Shown here: piece by piece, positions 36,342 through 44,918 of the stretch
How the letters are laid out: each line of letters begins with the position of its first letter
Position numbering within the stretch: position 1 is the first letter of the stretch
NCBI RefSeq assembly: GCF_001713355.1
Contig: NZ_CP016448.1
Coordinates: 2,790,001-2,854,000, forward strand
Length of the DNA: 64,000 nt
Source of the DNA: Methyloversatilis sp. RAC08
Lineage (GTDB): Bacteria > Pseudomonadota > Gammaproteobacteria > Burkholderiales > Rhodocyclaceae
Direction: 5' to 3'
The notes under the pieces: model-generated
Databases searched by the model: none
Told to the model about the DNA's origin: nothing
The model's input: only the letters and a program-made list of their open reading frames with translations
Translations under genes and position numbers: made by a program

Positions 36342-38018
36342 ATGGACAAGGTCTGGCTGAAAAGCTTTCCGGCCGGCGTGCCGGCCGAAATCGATCCATC
36401 GGAGTTCAGGTCGATCGGCGATGTGTTCGAGCGCAGCTGCCGCGAATTCGCCGATCGTGACGCCTATGTCTGCATGGGCAAGGCGATCAGTTTCACCGAA
36501 ACCGAAAGGCTGAGTGCCGCTTTCGCCGCCTACCTGCAGTCGGTGCTTGGTCTTGCGCCCGGTTCGCGGGTGGCGCTGATGATGCCCAATGTGCTGCAGT
36601 ACCCGGTGGCCATGTTCGGCGCGCTGCGCGCCGGCTATACGGTGGTGAACTGCAATCCGCTGTACACCCCGCGCGAACTGGAACACCAGCTGGTCGACAG
36701 CGGCGCCGAAGTCATCGTCGTACTGGAGAATTTCGCCTCGACGCTGCAGCAGGTGCTGGCCCGCACGCCTGTGCGCCACGTCGTGGTGACCGCGCTGGGC
36801 GACATGCTGCCGGCGCCCAAGGGCTGGCTGGTGAATTTCGTCGTGCGCCACGTGAAGAAGATGGTGCCGCTGTTCGAACTTCCGGATGCGGTTCGCTTCA
36901 ACGACGCGCTCAAACTCGGTCGCGGCCATGCGCTCAATCCGGTCAATGTGGTGCATGAAGACATCGCCTTCCTGCAATACACCGGTGGCACGACGGGCGT
37001 CGCCAAGGGCGCGATGCTCACGCATCGCAATATCGTCGCCAACATGTTGCAGGCCGATGCGTGGATCAAGCCCTTTCTGACCGGGCAGCAGATCGTCATC
37101 ACTGCGCTGCCGCTCTATCACATCTTCGCGCTGACCGCGAATTGCCTGGTATTCCTGAAGCTTGGCGCAAGGAATGTGCTGATCACCAATCCGCGCGACA
37201 TTCCGGGTTTCGTCAAGGAATTGTCGAAGCACCGTTTCACGGCGATCACGGGCGTCAATACGCTGTTCAATGCGCTGCTCAACAACGCAGACTTCGCCCG
37301 GGTCGATTTTTCGGCGCTCAGGGTGTCGCTGGGTGGTGGCATGGCCGTCCAGCGGGCGGTTGCCGAACGCTGGAAGAAGGTGACCGGACGGCCCCTGATC
37401 GAAGCCTATGGATTGACCGAAACATCGCCTGCCGTGTGCATCAACCCGCCCGACCAGGCGGAATTCAGCGGCGCCATCGGCCTGCCTGTTCCGTCGACCG
37501 AAATCTCGATCAGGAATGACGAGGGTGTCGAATTGCCGATGGGCGAGGCGGGTGAATTGTGCGTGCGCGGCCCGCAAGTGATGAAGGGTTATTACCGGCG
37601 GCCGGAAGAAACCGCAAAAGTGATGACGCCGGATGGATATCTGCGGACCGGCGATGTGGCGATAGTGGATGAAACCGGGTTCGTGAAAATTGTCGATCGC
37701 AAGAAAGACATGATTCTGGTGTCCGGATTCAATGTTTATCCGAACGAGGTGGAAGAAGTCATCGTCGATTGCGAGGGCGTGCTTGAATGCTGCGTGATCG
37801 GGGTCGCGGACGAGCATTCGGGCGAGGTGGTCAAGGCATACGTCGTGCGCAAGGACATGACGCTCACGACGGAACAGATCATCGTGCATTGCCGGACGCA
37901 ATTGACTGCGTACAAGATTCCCCGTCAGGTGGAATTTCGCGACGAACTGCCGAAAACGAATGTCGGAAAGATATTGCGCCGAGCGCTCAAGGAAGAGACG
38001 CAGAAGACGCGTCCCTGA
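36342..38018 (+). CDS. fadD: Long-chain fatty acid--CoA ligase
   Basis: 558 residues. The AMP-binding P-loop [18 protein letters not shown] is intact, with [12 protein letters not shown], the [10 protein letters not shown] aromatic loop, [16 protein letters not shown] and a C-terminal lysine in [10 protein letters not shown]. The length and [13 protein letters not shown]-type core fit FadD-type long-chain acyl-CoA synthetases. It activates fatty acids for beta-oxidation or lipid use. GGGGGAGG precedes the ATG. A perfect terminator follows. No other beta-oxidation gene is adjacent. Confidence 0.94.
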   Translation: MDKVWLKSFPAGVPAEIDPSEFRSIGDVFERSCREFADRDAYVCMGKAISFTETERLSAAFAAYLQSVLGLAPGSRVALMMPNVLQYPVAMFGALRAGYTVVNCNPLYTPRELEHQLVDSGAEVIVVLENFASTLQQVLARTPVRHVVVTALGDMLPAPKGWLVNFVVRHVKKMVPLFELPDAVRFNDALKLGRGHALNPVNVVHEDIAFLQYTGGTTGVAKGAMLTHRNIVANMLQADAWIKPFLTGQQIVITALPLYHIFALTANCLVFLKLGARNVLITNPRDIPGFVKELSKHRFTAITGVNTLFNALLNNADFARVDFSALRVSLGGGMAVQRAVAERWKKVTGRPLIEAYGLTETSPAVCINPPDQAEFSGAIGLPVPSTEISIRNDEGVELPMGEAGELCVRGPQVMKGYYRRPEETAKVMTPDGYLRTGDVAIVDETGFVKIVDRKKDMILVSGFNVYPNEVEEVIVDCEGVLECCVIGVADEHSGEVVKAYVVRKDMTLTTEQIIVHCRTQLTAYKIPRQVEFRDELPKTNVGKILRRALKEETQKTRP

Positions 38019-38036
38019 ACGAGCTGGCACCAGTGA

Positions 38037-38068
38037 ATGAAAAAGGCACCATCAGGTGCCTTTTTCAT
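38037..38068. terminator. Bidirectional Rho-independent terminator fadD / H-NS-type gene
   Basis: Perfect 14-bp arms (38037-38050 and 38055-38068) around ATCA. Each arm has an A5/T5 tract, so the element works in both directions. It lies between fadD and the convergent H-NS-type gene. Confidence 0.92.
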
Positions 38069-38095
38069 TTGTCGTGCATGCAACCGATCAACCGT

Positions 38096-38428
38096 TCAAT
38101 TCACGCGTGCGGCGTTCAACTGGTCGGCCGTCATGCTGGCAAGCCAGCCCGGCTTGCGGCCGGCCGCGCCGACTTCCTTGATTTCACCGTTTTCCGGATT
38201 GCGGTACTTGCCCGGAGCAATTTTTACCTTGGCGCCGGTAGTCGGGCGTGCGGCACGTTTCGCCGAAGAACCGGACAAACCGACGTCGGCGGCTGACAGA
38301 TTGTATTTCTTGATCTTTGCCTTGACGTCGGCAATAACCGATTCGAGTTCAGCCCGACGCACCACCTCGGCCTGCTGTTGAAGATCCGAGATTCTTGCCA
38401 TCAATTCGTCGTAACTTTGACCGGACAT
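38096..38428 (-). CDS. H-NS-family nucleoid protein with divergent DNA-binding loop
   Basis: 110 residues from the ATG at 38428, with a GGAGAAG ribosome site upstream. The first half is a coiled-coil oligomerisation helix (YDELMARISDLQQQAEVVRRAE, then VIADVKAKIKKY). The second half holds the H-NS C-terminal pattern KYRNPENG...AAGRKPGWL. The usual TWSGRGRxPxW loop that enters the minor groove is altered to an IKEVGAAGRKPGWL form. It probably binds AT-rich DNA as a silencer. The DNA just upstream of its start is unusually AT-rich for this chromosome, which would suit autoregulation. Confidence 0.88.
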   Translation of the reverse strand: MSGQSYDELMARISDLQQQAEVVRRAELESVIADVKAKIKKYNLSAADVGLSGSSAKRAARPTTGAKVKIAPGKYRNPENGEIKEVGAAGRKPGWLASMTADQLNAARVN

Positions 38429-38786
38429 CGATACTTCTCCATTGAGTAATGAAATTGGATGATAGACCGATTCGACAATCAAGGTAAATCGATTCAGCGA
38501 ATTTCAATCCCGGAGACGAATGGAATCGTGATTCTGGCGCGGAATGCAGCAGAGAAGTCCGGCATCGCACCGTGTGTCCGGACCTGAAGGTTCGTGGGCT
38601 CACGGATGACTCCGGTTGCGCCATGGCCGGCGATCTGCGCCGGTTTGTTGCACTGCAGCCAAAGCGGTGGCGCTTGACGTGGGTCAAGATCGTCGCGAGC
38701 CCCTGCACATACCCTTCGTTCCGGATCATGCGGGCTCGTGCGGGCTGACGGGCGCGAAGCGGAATTTCAATGTGGAGTAGTCAAAA
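38429..38786. promoter_or_regulatory. Divergent control region of the H-NS-type gene and ccoN
   Basis: 358 bases. The left part, to about 38510, is AT-rich with a possible TTTACC-N18-TATCAT promoter on the minus strand for the H-NS-type gene. The right part contains the FNR-type box at 38674-38687 and the ccoN leader. No gene is seen inside. Confidence 0.6.
38674..38687. promoter_or_regulatory. FNR-type box upstream of ccoN
   Basis: TTGAC-GTGG-GTCAA, a perfect 14-bp inverted repeat of the CRP/FNR class, 99 bases upstream of the ccoN ATG. If it sits at -41.5 (class II activation), transcription starts near 38722 with TACCCT at 38710-38715 as the -10 element. An FNR gene with all ligands is encoded at 56.2-56.9 kb. 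Confidence 0.78.
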
Positions 38787-40229
38787 ATGAAAACAGCGGC
38801 AACGGGCGGGGTCGGCGAGACCTACGACTACCGGGTGGTGAGGCAATTCTCGCTGATGACCGTGGTCTGGGGCATCGTGGGCATGCTGGTCGGCGTGATC
38901 ATCGCCGCCCAGCTGGTATGGCCTGAACTGAACTTCGGCGAGTGGTTCCACTTCGGGCGCCTGCGGCCCCTGCACACGAACGCGGTGATTTTCGCCTTCG
39001 GCGGCTGTGCGCTGATGGCGACTTCGTTCTTCGTCGTGCAACGCACCTGCCACACCAGGCTGTTTGCGCCCTGGCTGGCCGGTTTCGTGTTCTGGGGCTG
39101 GCAGACGGTCATCGTGCTGGCGGCCATCACCTTGCCGCTCGGCTACACGCAGGGCAAGGAATACGCCGAGCTCGAATGGCCCATCGACATCCTGATCACG
39201 CTGGTCTGGGTGTCCTACGCGATCGTGTTCTTCGGCACCATCGTGAAGCGCAAGACACCGCACATCTATGTCGCGAACTGGTTCTACGGCGCCTTCATCC
39301 TCGCGGTGGCGATGCTGCATCTGGTTAACAGCGCAGCCATCCCGGCCGGTTTCTGGAAATCCTACTCAGCCTATGCCGGCGTGCAGGACGCGATGATCCA
39401 GTGGTGGTACGGTCACAATGCGGTCGGCTTCTTCCTGACCGCCGGCTTCCTCGGCATGATGTATTACTTCGTGCCCAAGCAGGCCGAGCGCCCGGTGTAT
39501 TCCTACCGCCTGTCGGTGGTGCACTTCTGGGCGCTGATCTTCACCTACATGTGGGCGGGCCCGCACCACCTGCACTACACCGCGTTGCCCGACTGGACGC
39601 AGTCGCTCGGCATGGTGTTCTCGCTCATCCTGCTGGCGCCGAGCTGGGGCGGCATGATCAACGGCATCATGACGCTGTCGGGGGCCTGGCACAAACTGCG
39701 CACCGATCCGATCCTGAAGTTCCTGATCACTTCGCTGTCCTTCTACGGCATGTCGACCTTCGAAGGTCCGATGATGTCGATCAAGACGGTCAATGCGCTG
39801 TCGCACTACACGGACTGGACCATCGGCCACGTGCATTCGGGCGCTCTGGGCTGGGTGGCGATGATTTCCATCGGCTCGATCTACTACCTGATTCCGCGCC
39901 TGTTCGGCCAGGAAAAGATGTATTCGGTGCCGGCCATCAGCATCCACTTCTGGATGTCGACCCTGGGCGTGGTTCTCTACATCGCCGCAATGTGGATCGC
40001 CGGTGTCATGCAGGGCCTGATGTGGCGCGCCATCAACGACGACGGCACGCTGACCTACACCTTCGTCGAAAGCGTCAAGGCGACCTATCCGTTCTGGTTC
40101 ATCCGCTTCCTTGGCGGCGCACTGTTCCTCGCGGGCATGTTCGTCATGGCGTGGAACGTGTGGAAAACCATCGCCGGCCAGAAGGCCTACAACGCCCCCG
40201 TCATAGCGCCTGCTGCCGCGCACGCCTGA
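38787..40229 (+). CDS. ccoN: cbb3-type cytochrome c oxidase subunit I
   Basis: 480 residues, with twelve or more membrane helices. This is the haem-copper catalytic core that reduces O2 at high affinity and pumps protons. Conserved histidines are visible: HTNAVIF (low-spin haem), [15 protein letters not shown] (CuB pair) and [17 protein letters not shown] (haem axial ligands). The lack of the Tyr-His motif of aa3 oxidases and the NWFYGAFI stretch fit the cbb3 class. It is the first gene of ccoNOQPGH, behind an FNR-type box. Confidence 0.97.
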   Translation: MKTAATGGVGETYDYRVVRQFSLMTVVWGIVGMLVGVIIAAQLVWPELNFGEWFHFGRLRPLHTNAVIFAFGGCALMATSFFVVQRTCHTRLFAPWLAGFVFWGWQTVIVLAAITLPLGYTQGKEYAELEWPIDILITLVWVSYAIVFFGTIVKRKTPHIYVANWFYGAFILAVAMLHLVNSAAIPAGFWKSYSAYAGVQDAMIQWWYGHNAVGFFLTAGFLGMMYYFVPKQAERPVYSYRLSVVHFWALIFTYMWAGPHHLHYTALPDWTQSLGMVFSLILLAPSWGGMINGIMTLSGAWHKLRTDPILKFLITSLSFYGMSTFEGPMMSIKTVNALSHYTDWTIGHVHSGALGWVAMISIGSIYYLIPRLFGQEKMYSVPAISIHFWMSTLGVVLYIAAMWIAGVMQGLMWRAINDDGTLTYTFVESVKATYPFWFIRFLGGALFLAGMFVMAWNVWKTIAGQKAYNAPVIAPAAAHA

Positions 40230-40245
40230 TTACCGGAGAATCATC

Positions 40246-40860
40246 ATGGCTGCATCCAAACACGAACTGATTGAACGCAACGTTGGCCTGATGGCGATAC
40301 TCACCGTGCTGGTGATCGCCGTCGGCGGCCTGGTCGAAATCGTGCCGCTGTTTTTCCAGCACTCGACGACCGAACCGGTCGAGGGCGTCAAGCCCTACGA
40401 GCCGCTGCAGCTGGCCGGCCGCGACATCTACGTGCGGGAAGGTTGCTACAACTGCCACTCGCAGATGATCCGCCCGTTCCGCGCCGAGACCGAACGCTAT
40501 GGCCACTATTCGGTGGCCGGCGAATTCGTCTATGACCGCCCGTTCCAGTGGGGTTCCAAGCGCACCGGCCCGGATCTGGCACGCGTCGGCGGCCGCTACT
40601 CGGACGAGTGGCATCGCGTGCACCTGATCAACCCGCGTGACGTGGTGCCGGAGTCGAACATGCCGGCCTTCGCCTTCCTGGAGCGCCCGGTCAAGGCATC
40701 GACCATCGAGCAGCACATGCGCGCACTCGCCCGCGTCGGTGTGCCTTACTCCGAGGAACAGATGGCGGGTGCAGCCGAATCGCTGAAGGGCAAGACCGAA
40801 ATGGAGGCGCTTATCGCCTACCTGCAGGGTCTGGGTACCGCGATCAAGCGCGTCAACTGA
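40246..40860 (+). CDS. ccoO: cbb3 oxidase subunit II (mono-haem cytochrome c)
   Basis: 204 residues. One N-terminal membrane anchor (about 14-37) precedes a periplasmic domain with a single haem c site, CYNCH at 67-71, and the family segment [18 protein letters not shown]. It passes electrons from CcoP to CcoN. It starts 16 bases after ccoN with a CCGGAGAA ribosome site. Confidence 0.97.
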   Translation: MAASKHELIERNVGLMAILTVLVIAVGGLVEIVPLFFQHSTTEPVEGVKPYEPLQLAGRDIYVREGCYNCHSQMIRPFRAETERYGHYSVAGEFVYDRPFQWGSKRTGPDLARVGGRYSDEWHRVHLINPRDVVPESNMPAFAFLERPVKASTIEQHMRALARVGVPYSEEQMAGAAESLKGKTEMEALIAYLQGLGTAIKRVN

Positions 40861-40871
40861 AGGATTCCATC

Positions 40872-41048
40872 ATGGACTACGACATCAATACCCTGCGGGC
40901 GGCCGTGACGGTTGCCGGATTCGCCTGCTTCATCGTCATCGTCATCATGGCCTGGCGGCCGGGCGCACAGCGTGCCCATCACGAGGCGGCAATGCTGCCC
41001 TTCGCTGACGACGATCGCGTGCACCTCGATAGCGGAGAAACAAAGTGA
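40872..41048 (+). CDS. ccoQ: cbb3 oxidase small subunit CcoQ
   Basis: 58 residues, too short for most gene lists. It begins MDYDINTLRAAVTVAGFACF and has one membrane helix (about 10-30), the usual AWRPG turn after it, and an acidic tail. Its position between ccoO and ccoP identifies it. CcoQ stabilises the CcoP-containing oxidase complex. Its stop overlaps the GTG start of ccoP. Confidence 0.92.
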   Translation: MDYDINTLRAAVTVAGFACFIVIVIMAWRPGAQRAHHEAAMLPFADDDRVHLDSGETK

Positions 41049-41986
41049 GCGACTTCATCAGCGATTTCTGGAACGTCTATGTGGTGGTGCTCGTCATCGC
41101 CAGCCTGGTGTTCTGTGCCTTCATCATCCTGTCCAACCGCGGTGCGCGACCGACCGGTACGGTCGAACTGCACGGCCACCAGTGGGACGAAACGCTGGCC
41201 GAGTGGAACAACCCGCTGCCGCGCTGGTGGGTGTGGCTGTTCTGGATCACCATCGTCTTTGCCATCGTCTATCTGATCGCCTATCCGGGCCTGGGCCGTT
41301 TCGGCGGCAAGCTGGAGTGGACCTCGGTCAACGCCTACGAGCGCGAAGTGAGCGTGGCCGACGCGAAGGTTGCGCCGCTGTTCGAGCGCTATTCGAAAAT
41401 GGACGCGATGCAGGTGGCGGCCGATCCGGAGGCGCGCGCCATGGGCGAACGCCTGTACCTGAACAACTGTGCGCAGTGCCACGGTACCGACGCGCGCGGC
41501 TCGCGCGGCTTCCCGAATCTGGTCGACAGCGACTGGCTTTACGGCGGCGATCCGGAAGCCATCAAGGCGACGCTGGTCCATGGCCGCAACGCGATGATGC
41601 CGGCTTTCTCCGCCGTGCTCGACTCGGAGGCGCAGCGTGACGTGGTGCATTACGTGCGCTCGCTGTCGGGCCTGACTGCCGACAACCTGCGCGTGCAGCG
41701 CGGCAAACCGGTGTTCGCCACCAACTGTGCGGCCTGCCATGGCGCTGAAGGGCGTGGCAATCAGGCGATGGGTGCGCCCAACCTGACCGACGGTGTGTGG
41801 CTGTACGGCAGCACCGAAGCGATCGTCGCGCAGAGCGTCGCACGAGGGCGCAACGGTCACATGCCGGCGCACGGTGAATTGCTCGGCGAGCACAAGATCC
41901 ATCTGCTGACCGCCTATGTGTGGGGCTTGTCGAACAACACCGCCAAGGCCGCGACTGCCGACAGCAGTAGCAGTACGACTCAGTGA
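41045..41986 (+). CDS. ccoP: cbb3 oxidase subunit III (di-haem cytochrome c)
   Basis: 313 residues. Two N-terminal helices (about 10-30 and 62-82) surround the HGHQWDETLAEWNNPLPRWW segment typical of CcoP. Two haem c sites follow: CAQCH at 142-146 and CAACH at 228-232. It takes electrons from soluble cytochrome c. The GTG start at 41045 overlaps the ccoQ stop (GTGA). Its stop overlaps the ATG of ccoG (TGATG), so translation of the cluster is coupled. Confidence 0.96.
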   Translation: MSDFISDFWNVYVVVLVIASLVFCAFIILSNRGARPTGTVELHGHQWDETLAEWNNPLPRWWVWLFWITIVFAIVYLIAYPGLGRFGGKLEWTSVNAYEREVSVADAKVAPLFERYSKMDAMQVAADPEARAMGERLYLNNCAQCHGTDARGSRGFPNLVDSDWLYGGDPEAIKATLVHGRNAMMPAFSAVLDSEAQRDVVHYVRSLSGLTADNLRVQRGKPVFATNCAACHGAEGRGNQAMGAPNLTDGVWLYGSTEAIVAQSVARGRNGHMPAHGELLGEHKIHLLTAYVWGLSNNTAKAATADSSSSTTQ

Positions 41987-43434
41987 TGGAACCGAGACCT
42001 GCTTCCGCGGGCCAGCCGGCACGGGTGATTCCGATCACCGAAGTGCCGGCTGACGAATCCGATCTGTATGCGGCGCGCAAGAAGATTCAGCCGCGCAGCA
42101 TCAAGGGGCGCTTCAATTCGCTGCGCTGGGCCATGGTGTGGATCACCCAGCTGGTGTTCTACGGCCTGCCCTGGCTGCCCTGGAACGGTCGCCAGGCGGT
42201 GCTGTTCGATCTTGTGGAACGCAAGTTCTACATTTTCGGGCTGGTGCTGTGGCCGCAGGACGTGGTGTACCTGACGCTGCTGCTGATCATCAGCGCGCTC
42301 GGGCTGTTCCTGGTCACCGCCGTGGCAGGTCGTGTCTGGTGCGGCTATGCCTGTCCGCAGTCGGTCTATACCGAAATCTTCATGTGGATAGAGCGTCACG
42401 TCGAAGGCGATCGGTCGGCGCGTATGAAGCTGGACGCCGCATCGATGAGTCTGTCGAAGTTCGGCCGTCGATTCGCCAAGCACGGTATCTGGGCCGCGCT
42501 GGCGCTGTGGACCGGCTTCACCTTCGTCGGCTTCTTCTCGCCGATCCAGGAACTGGCGGCCGAAGTCGGCAGTTTCGGACTGGGCCCGTGGGAAGGCTTC
42601 TGGATGCTGTTCTACGCCGCCTTCACCTATCTGTTCGCCGGTCACATGCGCGAACAGGTATGCAAGTACATGTGTCCGTACGCGCGCTTCCAGGGCGTCA
42701 TGTTCGACCCCGACACGCTGATCGTCAGCTATGACGCGAACCGCGGCGAGCCGCGCGGCAACAAGAAGAAGGCGAAGGAAGGTCAGCCGGTCGGCGACTG
42801 CGTCGACTGCGACTGGTGCGTGCAGGTCTGTCCGACCGGCATCGACATCCGCAACGGCCTGCAGTACGAATGCATCGGCTGCGCGCTGTGCATCGACGCC
42901 TGCGATCAGGTGATGGACAAGGTCGGACGGCCGCGCGGGCTCATCGCCTATTCGACCGAACGCGCCCAGCTTGCCGGCAAGCCGGCGCATGAAGGCTGGC
43001 GCGAAGTGCTTGCGCACATTCTCCGTCCTCGGGTCATCCTGTATACGAGCCTGTTGCTGTTCATCGTGTCCGGCTTCGCGTGGGCGCTGCTGACCCGCAC
43101 ACCGGTCAAGATGAACGTGATGCGCGACCGTGCCTCGCTGGCGCGCGAGGTCGAAGGCGGCAAGATCGAGAATGTGTACCAGTTACGGGTGATGAACACG
43201 TCTGAATCGGCGCGTCGCTTCGTGCTTGAGGTCGAAGGCCTGCCGGGCGCCGCCATACCCGGACTGCGCGAAATCGAAGTCGAAGCAGCCGGATCGCGCG
43301 ATGTGGGCGTGCGCGTGCAGGTCGATGCCGAGTCGTTGGCGCCGGGTTCGCATACCGTGTATTTCAATCTGCAGGCGGTCGATGCACCCGATGTCCGGGT
43401 GCACGAAAAGTCGTCCTTCCTGCAACCGAGGTGA
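41986..43434 (+). CDS. ccoG: cbb3 oxidase accessory protein CcoG (FixG/RdxA)
   Basis: 482 residues. About five to six membrane helices carry two cytoplasmic ferredoxin-type clusters: VDCDWCVQVCPTGIDIRNG and ECIGCALCIDACDQVMD, and an earlier WCGYACPQSV motif. The C-terminal domain (from about 375) is periplasmic and beta-rich. CcoG is implicated in reducing Cu(II) for insertion into CcoN. The ATG at 41986 overlaps the ccoP stop; its own stop overlaps the fixH region by three bases of leader. Confidence 0.95.
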   Translation: MEPRPASAGQPARVIPITEVPADESDLYAARKKIQPRSIKGRFNSLRWAMVWITQLVFYGLPWLPWNGRQAVLFDLVERKFYIFGLVLWPQDVVYLTLLLIISALGLFLVTAVAGRVWCGYACPQSVYTEIFMWIERHVEGDRSARMKLDAASMSLSKFGRRFAKHGIWAALALWTGFTFVGFFSPIQELAAEVGSFGLGPWEGFWMLFYAAFTYLFAGHMREQVCKYMCPYARFQGVMFDPDTLIVSYDANRGEPRGNKKKAKEGQPVGDCVDCDWCVQVCPTGIDIRNGLQYECIGCALCIDACDQVMDKVGRPRGLIAYSTERAQLAGKPAHEGWREVLAHILRPRVILYTSLLLFIVSGFAWALLTRTPVKMNVMRDRASLAREVEGGKIENVYQLRVMNTSESARRFVLEVEGLPGAAIPGLREIEVEAAGSRDVGVRVQVDAESLAPGSHTVYFNLQAVDAPDVRVHEKSSFLQPR

Positions 43435-43436
43435 CC

Positions 43437-43952
43437 ATGTCAGACAATTCGACACTGCAGCTGCCCTGGTATCGCCACCGCTGGCCCTGGCTGCTGATGC
43501 TCGGGCCGGTCACCGTCATCGTGGCCGGCGTCATCACGACCTGGCTTGCCGCCACCGGCAATACCGCGCTGGTCGCGGATGACTATTACAAGCAGGGCCT
43601 GACGATCAACCGCACGCTGGAACGCGAACGGCGCGCCGACGAACTCGGCGTCAAGGTGGCGATCACCGCACTGCCGCAGGGTGAGGGCAGCGGTGACGGC
43701 ACGATGAGGCTCGACGTCCGGTTGTCGATGACCGATCCGGCGAAGCTGCCCGGTCGCTTGCGGATCTTTCTCGCGCACCCCACGCGCAGCGAGCTTGATC
43801 GCGAACTGCTGCTCGATGGCGTTGGTGGTCTGTACTCGGGTGTGGTGCAGGATCTTGCACCGACCCACTGGAAGCTGGTGATCGAAGACGATGTGCGCGA
43901 CTGGCGGCGTCAGGATTCGCTGCTGCTCGACGCGGGGAAGAACCGTGGCTGA
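43437..43952 (+). CDS. fixH: FixH/CcoH-family protein
   Basis: 171 residues from the ATG at 43437; a GTG at 43431 is also in frame. One helix (WLLMLGPVTVIVAGVITTWL) near the N-terminus anchors a periplasmic beta domain with the DYYKQGLTINRTLERE segment typical of FixH. FixH/CcoH is needed for stable assembly of cbb3 oxidase. Its stop overlaps the GTG start of the next small gene, extending the operon by one. Confidence 0.9.
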   Translation: MSDNSTLQLPWYRHRWPWLLMLGPVTVIVAGVITTWLAATGNTALVADDYYKQGLTINRTLERERRADELGVKVAITALPQGEGSGDGTMRLDVRLSMTDPAKLPGRLRIFLAHPTRSELDRELLLDGVGGLYSGVVQDLAPTHWKLVIEDDVRDWRRQDSLLLDAGKNRG

Positions 43953-44229
43953 AGCGTTCAACGACGAAGATCCGCACGATACCCACCGCACGCCGGGGGG
44001 CGCAGCGCGATTGTTCGCGCTCGTGTCCTGGCCCTCTTTTCTGGTCGCTGCAGTCGCCGAACTGGTGTTCTTCAGCGTCATCAATCCGCAGGAGCTTTAC
44101 CTGCTCGGCGAGCCGGTCGGCTTTTCGCCGGTCGCGACCTATTCGATCGGGTTCTTCGGCTTCTGGGCAGTCACCGGCGCATCCAGCCTGATGACGGCCT
44201 GGCTGGCTGAAAAGCTGCCGGCACGCTGA
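43945..44229 (+). CDS. Unnamed 94-residue membrane protein at end of cco operon
   Basis: Starts with GTG at 43945 inside the fixH stop. The N-terminus is polar and His/Asp-rich (EDPHDTHRT). Two hydrophobic segments follow (about 22-45, ALVSWPSFLVAAVAELVFF; and about 62-85, TYSIGFFGFWAVTGASSLM). It is not CcoS, which is about 50-60 residues and quite different. Coding bias and overlap with fixH support a real gene cotranscribed with ccoNOQPGH. I do not recognise a family; a role in oxidase assembly is inferred only from position. Confidence 0.75.
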   Translation: MAEAFNDEDPHDTHRTPGGAARLFALVSWPSFLVAAVAELVFFSVINPQELYLLGEPVGFSPVATYSIGFFGFWAVTGASSLMTAWLAEKLPAR

Positions 44230-44277
44230 TCGCGTGCCGTACAGGGTGGCGGGCGTCGCCGTCCGCCACTGCTGCGC

Positions 44278-44730
44278 TCAGCGGTAGACCAGTACCGGTA
44301 TCTTCGAATTCGACAGCACCTTCTGCGTGACGCTGCCCAGCAGCAGGCTGGCCAGCCCGCGCCGGCTGTGCGAACCCATGAAGATCACGTCGGCCTTGCG
44401 CGACAGACCGATCTCGATGATCGCCTTGTGCGGCTCGTCCTGCGTCACCGCAATGCTGTCGACGGCGACACCGGCCGCTTCCGCCTCGGCACGTGCCGCC
44501 TGCAGGATGCGGTCGGCGTGCGTGCGCATCGCGTCCGTGAAGTCGTTCGGCGCGATCGGATCGATGCTCTCCTCGTCCGCCTCGCTGTGCAGCAGCGATA
44601 CCGGGTAATCCTTCATCACGTACAGGAAGGTGACGTGGCCCGACACATCTCTGGCAAAGCAGATGGCGTGCGTCACCGTAGCCTTTGAAAGGTCTGATCC
44701 ATCGACCGGCACGAGTATGTGGCGAAACAT
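44278..44730 (-). CDS. Universal stress protein A family
   Basis: 150 residues from the ATG at 44730. It begins MFRHILVPVDGSDLSKAT and ends with the nucleotide-binding GSHSRRGLASLLLGSVTQKVL and PVLVYR, so it belongs to the ATP-binding UspA type (G-2x-G-9x-GST pattern). It converges on the end of the cbb3 cluster. Such genes are often induced under oxygen limitation; no FNR-type box was found ahead of this one. Confidence 0.93.
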   Translation of the reverse strand: MFRHILVPVDGSDLSKATVTHAICFARDVSGHVTFLYVMKDYPVSLLHSEADEESIDPIAPNDFTDAMRTHADRILQAARAEAEAAGVAVDSIAVTQDEPHKAIIEIGLSRKADVIFMGSHSRRGLASLLLGSVTQKVLSNSKIPVLVYR

Positions 44731-44836
44731 CCTGTATGACTCCTCTGTATTGATTGACCGGCTGCCGCGTCGGCATCCGGCCGGTTCGAACACACGGCCT
44801 CTGCGGGTCGTTGCGTTCCGTCGCACGCGCTGATCA

Positions 44837-44857
44837 GGTGCCGCGGAACGCGGCACC
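44837..44857. terminator. Hairpin near the 3' end of the desaturase transcript
   Basis: Perfect 9-bp arms GGTGCCGCG (44837-44845) and CGCGGCACC (44849-44857) with a GAA loop. On the minus strand it follows the main desaturase terminator and the universal stress gene promoter lies beyond it. It is probably a secondary stem or backup. Confidence 0.45.
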
Positions 44858-44865
44858 ACAAAGAA

Positions 44866-44899
44866 AAAGCCGGACGTGCAATCAAGCACCTCCGGCTTT
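44866..44899 (-). terminator. Rho-independent terminator of the desaturase gene
   Basis: On the minus strand AAAGCCGGA (44899-44891) pairs with TCCGGCTTT (44874-44866), with an inner GTGC/GCAC stem in the loop, and a T5 run follows. It lies 20 bases after the desaturase stop. Confidence 0.85.
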
Positions 44900-44918
44900 C
44901 GCCCACACGGGAGGTGCG

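Noticed and set aside
44750-44763. FNR box ahead of the universal stress gene (TTGATTGACC)
   Set aside because: Only one half-site is present; no symmetric partner at the right spacing.
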